This document shows positions 15,185 through 22,721 of a DNA stretch of 25,496 bases, piece after piece. Positions within the stretch are counted from its first letter, which is position 1, and the number at the start of each line of letters is the position of its first letter. The DNA is taken from contig JBDRLU010000040.1 of NCBI GenBank assembly GCA_043812795.1, positions 1 through 25,496 of the forward strand, in the 5' to 3' direction. The DNA comes from JBDRLU01 sp043812795 (GTDB taxonomy: Bacteria; Chloroflexota; Dehalococcoidia; Dehalococcoidales; UBA2162). Both the position numbers and the translations under genes were made by a program. The notes beneath the pieces are model-generated. The model had not been told where the DNA came from. It saw only the letters and a list, made by a program, of their open reading frames with translations, and did no database searches.

Positions 15185-16051
15185 TTAGCTCGACAATGGT
15201 GCGTGGGCAAACATGGGCAGGGTTAAACTGACAACTCGCTTAATACCCGCCAGGTCGGCGGTGACGGTTATCCCTGCCGATGGGAACTGAGTCTCCAGAA
15301 GGGACACCAGTGCTTCACTCTGTCCCTGCCCGATTTCGATAAGCACGGAGCCGCCGGGGTTCAGCTTGTTATTTATCTGCCGGAAAAGCGGGCGTATTTT
15401 CTCCAGACCGCTAGCACCCCCGTTTAAGGCTAAGGACGGTTCGAAATTCAGCGTATTTACTTTCCTTAACTCTGCTTCTTTGACGTAGGGCAGGTTAGCG
15501 ACGATAAGGTCAACCGGCTCCGGGAGAGGTTCGAGCATGTCGCCCGCCAGAAGACACACTTGATTCTCCACATTGTGCTGCTGGCAGTTGAAGAGGGCTA
15601 CCCGGAGGGCCGCCGGTGAGATGTCTGTAGCGTAAATCCGGGCCTGAGGCAGATTCAGTGCCAGGCTGATGGCAAGGGCGCCGCTACCCGTACCGATGTC
15701 AGCGATAGTAATAACCGGGCGATTTCGTGCCAGTTTGAGAGCTTTTTCGACCAGAAGCTCGCTTTCCGGTCGCGGGATAAGGACGTTGCAGTCAACGTAG
15801 AAATCAAGTCCGTAGAATTCGCGATGGCCGGTGATATAGGCCGTTGGTTCGCCGGCAAGCCGGCGCTCGATAAGGTGCCGGAAAGTTTCAGCTATCGCCG
15901 AGTCAAGCTGTCGGTCGAGTTCCAGGTACAATTGCACCCGGCTAACTTGTAGAGCGTGTCTGAGTAATACTTCAGCCTCAAGAGGTGCGTCTTCAATATT
16001 ATTGTCGGCAAGAACCTGCCGGGCATGGCGCAGCGTTTCCTCGATGGTCAT
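15185..16051 (-). CDS. prmC: Release factor glutamine methyltransferase
   Basis: A 288-residue cytoplasmic SAM-dependent methylase (PrmC/HemK) that N5-methylates the GGQ glutamine of class I release factors. The N-terminal helical domain covers about residues 1-70, followed by GHREFYGLDFYV and IPRPESELLVE (residues 75-102) and the SAM-binding DIGTGSGALAISLA (118-131). The catalytic NPPY motif reads NLPY at 186-189, with the first Pro replaced by Leu. Its ATG overlaps the prfA stop as ATGA, and the pairing with its substrate gene confirms the call. Confidence 0.93.
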   Translation of the reverse strand: MTIEETLRHARQVLADNNIEDAPLEAEVLLRHALQVSRVQLYLELDRQLDSAIAETFRHLIERRLAGEPTAYITGHREFYGLDFYVDCNVLIPRPESELLVEKALKLARNRPVITIADIGTGSGALAISLALNLPQARIYATDISPAALRVALFNCQQHNVENQVCLLAGDMLEPLPEPVDLIVANLPYVKEAELRKVNTLNFEPSLALNGGASGLEKIRPLFRQINNKLNPGGSVLIEIGQGQSEALVSLLETQFPSAGITVTADLAGIKRVVSLTLPMFAHAPLSS

Positions 16052-17124
16052 ACCAGTTGTTCCTCGAGTTGCTGCGTCTGGTCACTGGTTGCCAGAGCAT
16101 CGATAAGCGGGTCAAGGTCGCCGGCCAGAATGCGGGGCAGGTTATGCAGATTAAGCCCGATGCGGTGGTCGGTGAGGCGGTCCTGAGGGAAATTATAAGT
16201 ACGTATTTTTTCAGCCCGTTCACCACCGCCGATTTGCGAATGCCGCTGTTTGGCCATCTCCTCTTCCTGTTTGCGCCGCTCGATATCGAGCAGGCGGGCG
16301 CGCAGGTGGGCCATTGCCTTCATTTTGTTTCTGAGCTGGGAACGTTCGTCCTGGCAGGTAACGACTAGCCCGGTCGGCAAATGAGTAATGCGGACGGCTG
16401 TCTCCACTTTATTCACATTCTGTCCACCGGCACCACCACTATGGTAGATATCTATCCTCAAATCATCCGGGTTAATCCCGATTTCCACATCTTCTGCCTG
16501 AGGAAGTACGGCGACCGTCGCCGTGGAGGTATGGATGCGGCCGGAGGCCTCGGTGGTGGGCACCCGTTGCACGCGGTGTACCCCCTTTTCGTATTTGAAC
16601 CGGCTGTAGGCACCTTTGCCTTTCACTTCAAAGGTGATTTCCTTGAAGCCGCCGATGCCGCTATCGCTGGTATTGATGACGTCCACGTTCCAGCCCTTGG
16701 ACTGGGCGTAGCGACTATACATCCGGAAGAGGTCGGCGGCAAAAAGCCCCGCCTCCTCACCACCAACCCCGGACCTGATTTCCACGATGATGTCTTTCTC
16801 ATCGTAGGCATCTTTGGGCAGGAGAGCCAGTTTTAACTCCTGTAGCTGATGGTCGAGCTTTGCCTCGAGGGCTTCTATTTCCTGCTTGACGAGAGTTTTC
16901 ATCTCTTCGTCCAGCCCGTCGTTAAGCATACCTTTGGTCTCTTCCAGTGATTTGACGGTAGTCTTATATTCCCGGTACCTGGTGACTACGTTTTCAAGAC
17001 CGGCCCGCTCCTGGGCCAGCTTTTGCAGCTGCTTGGGGTCGGCAGCTATTTCCGGGCGGGCAATCTGATCTTCCAGCGCCTGATATTGTTTATCAATTTG
17101 TTCCAGTCTGTCCCACATGGTCAT
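16048..17124 (-). CDS. prfA: Peptide chain release factor 1
   Basis: A 358-residue class I release factor that reads UAA and UAG. The peptidyl-hydrolysis GGQ is at residues 233-235 (SGGAGGQNVNKVETAVR), and the stop-codon recognition tripeptide is PTT at 189-191, of the P-x-T type of RF1 and not the SPF of RF2. No frameshift site is present, again as in RF1. The N-terminal coiled-coil domain covers about residues 1-105. The start is ATG 17124 (or the ATG two codons later). There is no Shine-Dalgarno; a TATAAT box ends 12 bases before the ATG, so the mRNA is probably leaderless. prmC follows with a 4-base overlap. Confidence 0.96.
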   Translation of the reverse strand: MTMWDRLEQIDKQYQALEDQIARPEIAADPKQLQKLAQERAGLENVVTRYREYKTTVKSLEETKGMLNDGLDEEMKTLVKQEIEALEAKLDHQLQELKLALLPKDAYDEKDIIVEIRSGVGGEEAGLFAADLFRMYSRYAQSKGWNVDVINTSDSGIGGFKEITFEVKGKGAYSRFKYEKGVHRVQRVPTTEASGRIHTSTATVAVLPQAEDVEIGINPDDLRIDIYHSGGAGGQNVNKVETAVRITHLPTGLVVTCQDERSQLRNKMKAMAHLRARLLDIERRKQEEEMAKQRHSQIGGGERAEKIRTYNFPQDRLTDHRIGLNLHNLPRILAGDLDPLIDALATSDQTQQLEEQLV

Positions 17125-17136
17125 AGTTCTTATGTA

Positions 17137-17145
17137 ATTATAGCA
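17137..17145 (-). promoter_or_regulatory. Extended -10 promoter of prfA
   Basis: On the minus strand, TGC followed by the consensus TATAAT (TATAAT at 17137-17142). No good -35 is found at 16-18 bases. Twelve bases separate the box from the ATG of prfA, so transcription would begin about 5-6 bases before the start codon. Confidence 0.55.
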
Positions 17146-17170
17146 TGACGAGATTTTTGTTTCTCTGTTG

Positions 17171-17279
17171 CCTTTCCTTTAAGGACGACCTCACCCTTAA
17201 TCCCTCTCTTGGAAGGAGAGGGAAAATAAAAATAATAGGACTTCAGCCCGAGTTCAGCCCGAGGGCGAAGCCCTATTAT
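17171..17279. repeat. Intergenic palindromic repeats, first cluster
   Basis: Part of the 309-base gap between acs and prfA. It holds, in order, TCCTTTAAGGA (17175-17185); CCTCACCC followed by a hairpin CCCTCTC, 7-base loop, GAGAGGG (17202-17222), resembling a widespread genomic repeat; and an element bounded by ATAATAGG (17232-17239) and its inverse CCTATTAT (17272-17279). Inside that element TTCAGCCCGAG occurs twice in tandem (17242-17263), followed by a GGGC-GAA-GCCC hairpin. There is no open reading frame or RNA gene that I can recognise. Confidence 0.55.
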
Positions 17280-17300
17280 GACAACCCCCTTAGTGTCTAA

Positions 17301-17402
17301 TGTCATTGCGAAGAGTCCTTCTTATGAAGGACGACTTCAGTCCGAGGACGAAGCAATCGCATCCGATTCGTTAAGATTAAATTTCTAGCCATCGGGATGC
17401 GA
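17301..17402. repeat. Intergenic palindromic repeats, second cluster (TGTCATTGCGA type)
   Basis: Begins TGTCATTGCGAAGAG and continues with a hairpin GTCCTTC-TTAT-GAAGGAC (17315-17332), then GACTTCAGTCCGAGGACGAAG and CAATC, the wording of a repeat common in many bacterial genomes. A second inverted pair, TCGCATCCGAT (17357-17367) with ATCGGGATGCGA (17391-17402), lies just downstream of the acs stop. It could end acs transcription, but it has a 23-base loop and no T-run. GACTTCAGYCCGAG is shared with the first cluster. Confidence 0.55.
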
Positions 17403-17433
17403 CAGTCTTATCTGAAGAAATTCCTAAGTTCGT

Positions 17434-19392
17434 TCAGTTTTCTTTTTTCTTGATGCCTTTCAGGCTCTCGTAAGCCCTTTTCACTTCCTCAACAGATGCT
17501 TCGCTTTCCAGCGTAGTCAGGTCGCCGACATTGCTCTGCCCCGAGGCGACGGCTTTGAGCACGCGGCGCATGATTTTCCCGCTTCGCGTCTTGGGCAGTG
17601 AGTTGACGAAGTAAATTTCGTCCGGTGTGGCAATGGGGCCGATGGTCTGGCGGAGATGGGCGACAATCTGTTTCTTCAGGTCATCGGATGGGACAGCCCC
17701 CTCTTTAAGAGTGAGGAAAAGGACGAGGATTTCACCCTTTAATTCGTCGGGTTTGCCAACGGCGGCTGACTCAGCTACGGCGGGATAGGAGATGATGGCA
17801 TCTTCGATTTCGGCCGTACTGAGGCGGTGTCCGGCTATTTTGAGGACTTCATCGGCCCGCCCCAGCAGCCAGAAATAGCCCTCATCATCACGCATGGCCA
17901 GGTCGCCGGCATAATAGACCCCGGGGTAACGTGACCAGTAGGCCTGCTGGTAACGGTCCGGGTCGCCGTACAAATCGAGCAACATGCCCGGCCAGGGTTT
18001 CCGGATAACCAGGTACCCACTCTGGCCTGGAGGTAATTCCTTGCCGTCATTGTCAACTACTGCGGCATCGATTCCGGGAAGAGGAAAGCTGGCTGACCCC
18101 GGCTTTAACGGTACCGGCTCAATGCCCGGCGTGGGGGAAATCATGATGCCGCCGGTCTCCGTCTGCCACCAGGTATCGACAATCGGACATTTTTCTTTGC
18201 CGATGTTTTTGTAAAACCAGTGCCAGGCCTGCGGGTTGATTGGCTCGCCGACGCTGCCGAGAAGTTCGAGACTGGAAAGGTCGTGCGGTTCCAGCCATTT
18301 TTCGCTGGCGCGCATGAACAATCGGATGGCGGTGGGGGAAGTGTAGAAAATAGTGACACCGTATTTTTCGATGATATCCCACCACCGGTCGATAGCCGGA
18401 TAATCCGGTGCCCCCTCATAGAGGACAATGGCGGCGGCATGGGAGAGGGGAGCATAAACGATAGAACTGTGGCCGGTCACCCAGCCGACATCGGCAGTAC
18501 ACCAGAAGACGGACTCTTCCCGAATGTCGAAGACCCACTGGTAGGCCGCATGGTTGAAGGTAAGGTAGCCGCCGGTGCTGTGGACGACTCCCTTCGGTTT
18601 ACCCGTCGTCCCTGAAGTATAAAGGATATACAGGGGGTGAGTCGAGTCCATCGGTTCCGGGGTGACGAACCGTTCGGTGCCGTCTAGCATCGTCGAAAGC
18701 CAGATATCCTTTTTGTCATCCCAGGGAATTTTTTGTCCCGTCCGCTTAATTACGACCACTTTTTCCACGGAAGAGCAGCCTTTTACGGCCTGGTCGGTTA
18801 TCTCTTTGAGTGGAATGATGCTGCCGCGACGGTACCCGCCGTCGGCAGTAATAATCACCCTGGCCTGGACGTCGCTTATCCTTTCGCAGATGGCCTGGGA
18901 GCTGTACCCGGAAAAAATGACCGTATGTACCGCCCCGATACGGGCACAGGCAAGCATGAAGATGGGCAGCTCGGGAATCATCGGCAGGTAGAGAGCAACT
19001 TTGTCTCCCTTACGAATACCCAGTTTTTTCAGTCCGGAGGCAAAGTGGTTGACTTCGCGGAAAAGGGTGGAATAGCTTAATACCCTGGCCTCACCGGTCT
19101 CTGCCTCCCAGTAGATGGCTACCTTGCTTCGCCGCCAGGTCTTGACATGGCGGTCAACACACTGATAGGAGGCATTGAGCTTGCCGCCGACAAACCAACG
19201 GGCATAAGGGAGATTCCATTCCAGGGTCTTGTCCCAGGTCTTGTACCAGTCGAGCTTACGGGCTTCTTCCGCCCAAAATCTTTCCGGGTCAGCCATCGAA
19301 CGGCGGTACATCTCCAGATACCGCTTCGCCGGCCACATACGGGTATCCGTGGGTAAATAGCTGGTCTGTTCCTGTTCCGATTGGTCTGACAT
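17434..19392 (-). CDS. acsA: Acetyl-CoA synthetase, AMP-forming
   Basis: A 652-residue adenylate-forming enzyme that makes acetyl-CoA from acetate, ATP and CoA. Motifs in order: YTSGTTGKPKG (258-268) for ATP binding, WWQTETGG (408-415) with the tryptophan that limits the pocket to acetate, GRADEVLKIAGHR (511-523) at the domain hinge, and PKTRSGKIMRR (600-610) with catalytic K606, the usual target of regulatory acetylation. Length matches bacterial Acs (about 650). The residue after GHRL is Ser where Gly is usual. It starts at ATG 19392 with AAGGAG eight bases upstream. It appears to be a single-gene unit flanked on both sides by palindromic repeats. It would allow acetate assimilation. Propionate or another short acid is a less likely substrate. 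Confidence 0.93.
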   Translation of the reverse strand: MSDQSEQEQTSYLPTDTRMWPAKRYLEMYRRSMADPERFWAEEARKLDWYKTWDKTLEWNLPYARWFVGGKLNASYQCVDRHVKTWRRSKVAIYWEAETGEARVLSYSTLFREVNHFASGLKKLGIRKGDKVALYLPMIPELPIFMLACARIGAVHTVIFSGYSSQAICERISDVQARVIITADGGYRRGSIIPLKEITDQAVKGCSSVEKVVVIKRTGQKIPWDDKKDIWLSTMLDGTERFVTPEPMDSTHPLYILYTSGTTGKPKGVVHSTGGYLTFNHAAYQWVFDIREESVFWCTADVGWVTGHSSIVYAPLSHAAAIVLYEGAPDYPAIDRWWDIIEKYGVTIFYTSPTAIRLFMRASEKWLEPHDLSSLELLGSVGEPINPQAWHWFYKNIGKEKCPIVDTWWQTETGGIMISPTPGIEPVPLKPGSASFPLPGIDAAVVDNDGKELPPGQSGYLVIRKPWPGMLLDLYGDPDRYQQAYWSRYPGVYYAGDLAMRDDEGYFWLLGRADEVLKIAGHRLSTAEIEDAIISYPAVAESAAVGKPDELKGEILVLFLTLKEGAVPSDDLKKQIVAHLRQTIGPIATPDEIYFVNSLPKTRSGKIMRRVLKAVASGQSNVGDLTTLESEASVEEVKRAYESLKGIKKKEN

Positions 19393-19444
19393 GGTTCACT
19401 CTCCTTTACAGTTAAGAGCCTGCCTCTAGAAATATTACATCCAT

Positions 19445-19534
19445 GTCATTCTGAGCGTAGCGAAGAATCCATGTTATCTTTCTCTGAGTACGGATTCTTC
19501 GTCATCCTTCTACGGAAGGACTCCTCAGAATGAC
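19445..19534. repeat. Nested intergenic palindromic repeat (TCATTCTGAG type)
   Basis: Outer arms GTCATTCTGAG (19445-19455) and CTCAGAATGAC (19524-19534) are perfect inverses. Inside them CGAAGAATCC (19461-19470) pairs with GGATTCTTCG (19492-19501). A small hairpin TCCTTC-TACG-GAAGGA (19505-19520) sits in the right half. It fills most of the 186-base gap between the sugar nucleotidyltransferase and acs. The wording matches a repeat family common in bacterial genomes. Transcripts reading through would fold into a long cruciform. Confidence 0.65.
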
Positions 19535-19578
19535 TCTTAACGTAAATCCGCCGTTAAAGCTAGTGTACCCACACCCGG

Positions 19579-20649
19579 TTATTCTATGGTTGTCTCCGGC
19601 TCAATACGGCTACCGGATTCCAGCTTAACGCCACGGGCGACGGTGACATTATCGCCCAGCACCACGTTTTCACCGGCGTTATTGCCCATAAAACAACAAT
19701 TATCAGCCACCACCGAGTCCTTCAATTGCACCCTTGGCCCGAATCTGACATTATGCCAGACAACACATCCTTCAATCATTGAATCTTCGGCTACGCTGCA
19801 ACCATTGCCCAATACCACCGGCCCGATTAGCTTCACCCGCGGCCCCAGAGAGCAGTTTTTTCCGATGACTACCGGCCCCTGTATTTGGGCGGTCGGGTGG
19901 ATTGAATTATCGTTAACCGTAGCCTTCTCTATAGATTGGCTGGCCTTATTCGACAGCAGGTCACGATGAAGCTGAAGATATTTTTCGGGCGTGCCGATGT
20001 CTATCCAGTAGGCGGTGGATGAGAAAGCATAGACCGGTTGGCCTTGGGATAGCAGTCCGGGAAAGACCTCGCGCTCGAAGCTAACCGGCACGCCGGGCTT
20101 GATTTGGGCCAGGACGTCCGGTTCCAGAACGTAAGTACCGGCATTTATCATATTGGTGGTAACTTCGTCCGGTTTCGGCTTCTCCAGAAAGCGTGTTACT
20201 CTGCCGGCGGCGGTGGTCTCGATGAGACCGTACTGGGTGGGGTCGGCGACCGGCGTCAGGGCAATGGTCACTCTGGCCTTATTCCTCCGGTGAAAGTCCA
20301 CCATGGCGGTAAAATCCAGGTCGGTAAAGATATCGCCGTTCAAGACCAGGCAAGGCCCGTCCACGTAGCGGGCGGCGTTTTTGGCGGCGCCGGCCGTCCC
20401 CAGAGGAGTATCTTCCGTGGCATAGCTCAGCCTGACACCGAGGCGGCGGCCATCACCGAGGTACTCTTCCAGAGACCGGGCCAGATGTCCCTGGGCAAGG
20501 ACGATATCTTTTATCCCGTGACGGCTCAGGTGGCCGATGACATGCTCGATAAAAGGGGTATTAAGCACCGGCACCATTGCCTTAGGGATACGTGATGTTA
20601 GGGGCAGCAGCCGGGTCGCTTTTCCCCCGGCCAGAATAACGGCTTTCAT
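19579..20649 (-). CDS. NDP-sugar pyrophosphorylase with beta-helix domain
   Basis: A 356-residue nucleotidyltransferase of the mannose-1-phosphate guanylyltransferase / glucose-1-phosphate thymidylyltransferase group. The N-terminal Rossmann-like domain (about 1-235) has the NTP-binding LAGGKATRLLPLT, the PKAMVPV lysine, the LGTAGA loop, and the metal-binding VLNGDIF aspartate. The C-terminal part (about 250-350) is a left-handed beta-helix made of hexapeptide repeats such as IGKNCSLGPRVKLIGP. Its product is a nucleotide sugar for cell-surface glycans or compatible solutes; the sugar and base cannot be fixed from sequence. The ATG at 20649 has no Shine-Dalgarno; a weak extended -10 (TG-G-TAAACT) ends 9 bases upstream, so it may be leaderless. 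Confidence 0.85.
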   Translation of the reverse strand: MKAVILAGGKATRLLPLTSRIPKAMVPVLNTPFIEHVIGHLSRHGIKDIVLAQGHLARSLEEYLGDGRRLGVRLSYATEDTPLGTAGAAKNAARYVDGPCLVLNGDIFTDLDFTAMVDFHRRNKARVTIALTPVADPTQYGLIETTAAGRVTRFLEKPKPDEVTTNMINAGTYVLEPDVLAQIKPGVPVSFEREVFPGLLSQGQPVYAFSSTAYWIDIGTPEKYLQLHRDLLSNKASQSIEKATVNDNSIHPTAQIQGPVVIGKNCSLGPRVKLIGPVVLGNGCSVAEDSMIEGCVVWHNVRFGPRVQLKDSVVADNCCFMGNNAGENVVLGDNVTVARGVKLESGSRIEPETTIE

Positions 20650-20703
20650 TATAAATAAAGTTTACCATGTCGGGCGGTTGATGGGAATGCAAGGGCAATG
20701 TAC

Positions 20704-21561
20704 CTATATATAGTAGTTTTTCTTTTTACCGCTCTGCGTATTGATAACCTCTATCTCAGACTGGCTGGCGCCGGGTTGGCTTTCTTCATTGAGGTGGAGT
20801 TTTTCTTTAATGTAGTCGAAGAAGTCGGGCTGTATTTCGATGCCGATTGAGTTCCGGCCCATTTCCATGGCCGCCCGGGTGGTCGTGCCGCTCCCGAGGA
20901 ATGGGTCGAGGACAATATCCTCGACGAATGAGTACATCATTATCAAACGGCGGGGGAGTTCTACTGGGAAGGCGGCGGTGTGTTTATCCGCGGCCGCCCC
21001 GTTAATCGACCAGATGGCATCGCGAAAACTGCGAAATTCTTCCCGCGAAATCTTTGACCGTTCTTTAATTTCAGGGGATACCGGGCGCGTGCCGACCTTG
21101 CGGAAAACAAAAATGGGTTCGGTGGCATTGGAAATCATAAAGTTGGCGGGGTAGGGATAAGAGCCGAAAAGGACGGCACCTTCACGGGAGGTCGTCTTTT
21201 GCCAGTAAATGGTGCCCATGAACCTGAGCTCTTTGAGACGGTCCAGTCTTTCCCAGAGCTGGAAAGTAAGGTTGGCCGTCGTCCGCCTTTTCTCGTCCGG
21301 CTCGGAGTAATAGATATTACCGATATTAAGGGCCAGCTTGCCATCGGGTAACAGTGCCCGCACCACCTCGTGCCAGACTTCATCGAGCCGGGAGAGGTAG
21401 GCCTCCAGCGTATCATGGTAGCCGATTTGACCGGGGTGGCCGTAATCACGTACGTTCCAGTAGGGTGGGGAAGTCACCATAAGCTGGACGGACCCGGTGG
21501 CGACATGGTCACGCAACACCTTGCCGGCATCGCCGAAGAAAATTTTATGGGTCGTCATCAT
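20704..21561 (-). CDS. Site-specific DNA methyltransferase, beta class, probably N4-cytosine
   Basis: A 285-residue amino-methyltransferase acting on DNA. Catalytic motif IV is TSPPYWN (residues 30-36) and the SAM-binding motif I, DPFLGSGTT (219-227), comes after it, so motif order is that of the beta class. SPPY, not DPPY, favours N4-methylcytosine, though N6-adenine cannot be excluded. The region between (about 90-200) is the target-recognition part. No restriction endonuclease or specificity gene is adjacent, so it looks like an orphan. The start is ATG 21561 or the next ATG; there is no clear Shine-Dalgarno, and a strong promoter -10 ends 11 bases upstream. It is divergent from hrcA. Confidence 0.88.
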   Translation of the reverse strand: MMTTHKIFFGDAGKVLRDHVATGSVQLMVTSPPYWNVRDYGHPGQIGYHDTLEAYLSRLDEVWHEVVRALLPDGKLALNIGNIYYSEPDEKRRTTANLTFQLWERLDRLKELRFMGTIYWQKTTSREGAVLFGSYPYPANFMISNATEPIFVFRKVGTRPVSPEIKERSKISREEFRSFRDAIWSINGAAADKHTAAFPVELPRRLIMMYSFVEDIVLDPFLGSGTTTRAAMEMGRNSIGIEIQPDFFDYIKEKLHLNEESQPGASQSEIEVINTQSGKKKNYYI

Positions 21562-21572
21562 ATTTGCTCTTT

Positions 21573-21601
21573 ACTATAACCTCGTGGTAAGGTCTTGACA
21601 A
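21573..21601 (-). promoter_or_regulatory. Promoter of the DNA methyltransferase gene
   Basis: On the minus strand, TTGTCA (21596-21601), a 17-base spacer, and TATAGT (21573-21578); each hexamer matches consensus at five of six. Transcription should start near 21566, about five bases before the ATG. Its -35 occupies the same bases as the -35 of the divergent hrcA promoter. Confidence 0.6.
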
Positions 21602-21623
21602 GTATGAGGCTAGAGTGCAGAAT
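21595..21623 (+). promoter_or_regulatory. Promoter of the hrcA-grpE-dnaK operon
   Basis: Consensus -35 TTGACA (21595-21600), a 17-base spacer and a weaker -10 CAGAAT (21618-21623). The predicted transcript start, near 21630, lies at the left arm of the CIRCE operator, the usual arrangement for HrcA repression. Confidence 0.6.
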
Positions 21624-21628
21624 AGTAA

Positions 21629-21655
21629 TTAGCACTCTTGACCTTGGACTGCTAA
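21629..21655 (+). promoter_or_regulatory. CIRCE operator (HrcA binding site)
   Basis: TTAGCACTC, nine bases, GACTGCTAA: 17 of 18 arm positions match the CIRCE consensus TTAGCACTC-N9-GAGTGCTAA, with a single G-to-C change in the right arm. It lies between the promoter and the hrcA ribosome site, 12 bases before the hrcA ATG. Confidence 0.93.
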
Positions 21656-21667
21656 CAGGAGGCAAGT

Positions 21668-22699
21668 ATGCTATCACCAAGGGCCGAGATAATACTCAAA
21701 TCTATTATCGAACAATACATCACCCGGGCAACACCGGTGCCTTCGCACAGTCTGGTGGATGACGGCGAGTTGGGCATCAGCCCGGCGACCGTCCGCAACG
21801 AGATGGCCCACCTGGAAGAAGAGGGGTACATTACGCGGCCCCATGTTTCGGCGGGCAGTATCCCTCTGGACAAAGGTTACCGCTACTATGTCGAGTCTCT
21901 GGGGGAGGTGAAACTCTCTTCGCCGGAGCAGATTTTCGTCAGTCATCTGTTCCATCAACTGGAAAAGGAACTCGAGGAATGGCTGAACCTGGCGGCGGCC
22001 ATTGTCGCCCGAATGGTGCAGAACGTGGCTATCATCACGTTGCCCAAACGGAACGCCGCTCAATTCAAACATCTGGAGCTGGTCAGCCTACATGATTTCC
22101 TGGCGCTGGTTGTCCTGGTGCTCCATGGCGCCAAAGTGAGGCAGCAGCTACTGACTTTCGAGCAAGTAATAACCCAACCCGAACTAACTGCCCTCGCCGG
22201 TAAGCTCAGCGCCGGCCTCGCCGGTCTTACCCGGTCGCAGATTTTGTCGGGAGATATCCGGCTGTCTCCTATCGAGCAACAGGTGACCGATTGTGTCGAG
22301 AAAATGATGGAGGTCGAGGACAATCAGGAGCAGGAGAGGTCCAGCTTTGCCGGCTTGCATTTCACTTTGAACCAGCCCGAATTTGTCCAGAACCATCTGA
22401 TGACGGTTGCTCTGATGGAGTTGCTGGAGCAGCGCAACCTGAAAAGCATCGTCCCCGCTACGCCATATAACGTCAGGGCGCGGGTAATTATCGGCAAGGA
22501 GAACGTGAGCGAAGCAGTGCAACACTGCAGTCTGGTCGTTCGCCAGTACGGCCTGGCCGGCAAGGCACTGGGTACCGTCGGCGTCATCGGGCCGACGCGG
22601 ATGCCTTATGACCGCACCATTGCTACCGTCGATTACCTTGCTTCGATGTTGAGCGAACTGGTGGCTAATCTATACGGAAGAGAAATGTCATCCAACTAG
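21668..22699 (+). CDS. hrcA: Heat-inducible transcriptional repressor HrcA
   Basis: A 343-residue repressor that binds CIRCE and controls chaperone genes. The N-terminal winged helix (about 1-90) shows the family's SPRAEIILKSIIEQYITR start and the recognition part SPATVRNEMAHLEEEGYITR (residues about 37-56), followed by HVSAGSIPLDKGYRYYV. The C-terminal regulatory domain includes a GVIGPTRMPYDRTIATVDYL end, a typical HrcA signature. Start ATG 21668 has AGGAGG five bases upstream. CIRCE directly upstream implies self-repression. grpE follows after 22 bases. Confidence 0.97.
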   Translation: MLSPRAEIILKSIIEQYITRATPVPSHSLVDDGELGISPATVRNEMAHLEEEGYITRPHVSAGSIPLDKGYRYYVESLGEVKLSSPEQIFVSHLFHQLEKELEEWLNLAAAIVARMVQNVAIITLPKRNAAQFKHLELVSLHDFLALVVLVLHGAKVRQQLLTFEQVITQPELTALAGKLSAGLAGLTRSQILSGDIRLSPIEQQVTDCVEKMMEVEDNQEQERSSFAGLHFTLNQPEFVQNHLMTVALMELLEQRNLKSIVPATPYNVRARVIIGKENVSEAVQHCSLVVRQYGLAGKALGTVGVIGPTRMPYDRTIATVDYLASMLSELVANLYGREMSSN

Positions 22700-22721
22700 A
22701 TTTTGAGGATGGAAAGGAATC

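Noticed and set aside
17202..17222. Terminator for acs at the CCCTCTC/GAGAGGG hairpin
   Set aside because: On the strand of acs the stem is followed by ATTAAGGG and not a T-run, and it lies more than 200 bases after the stop; it fits a dispersed repeat better.
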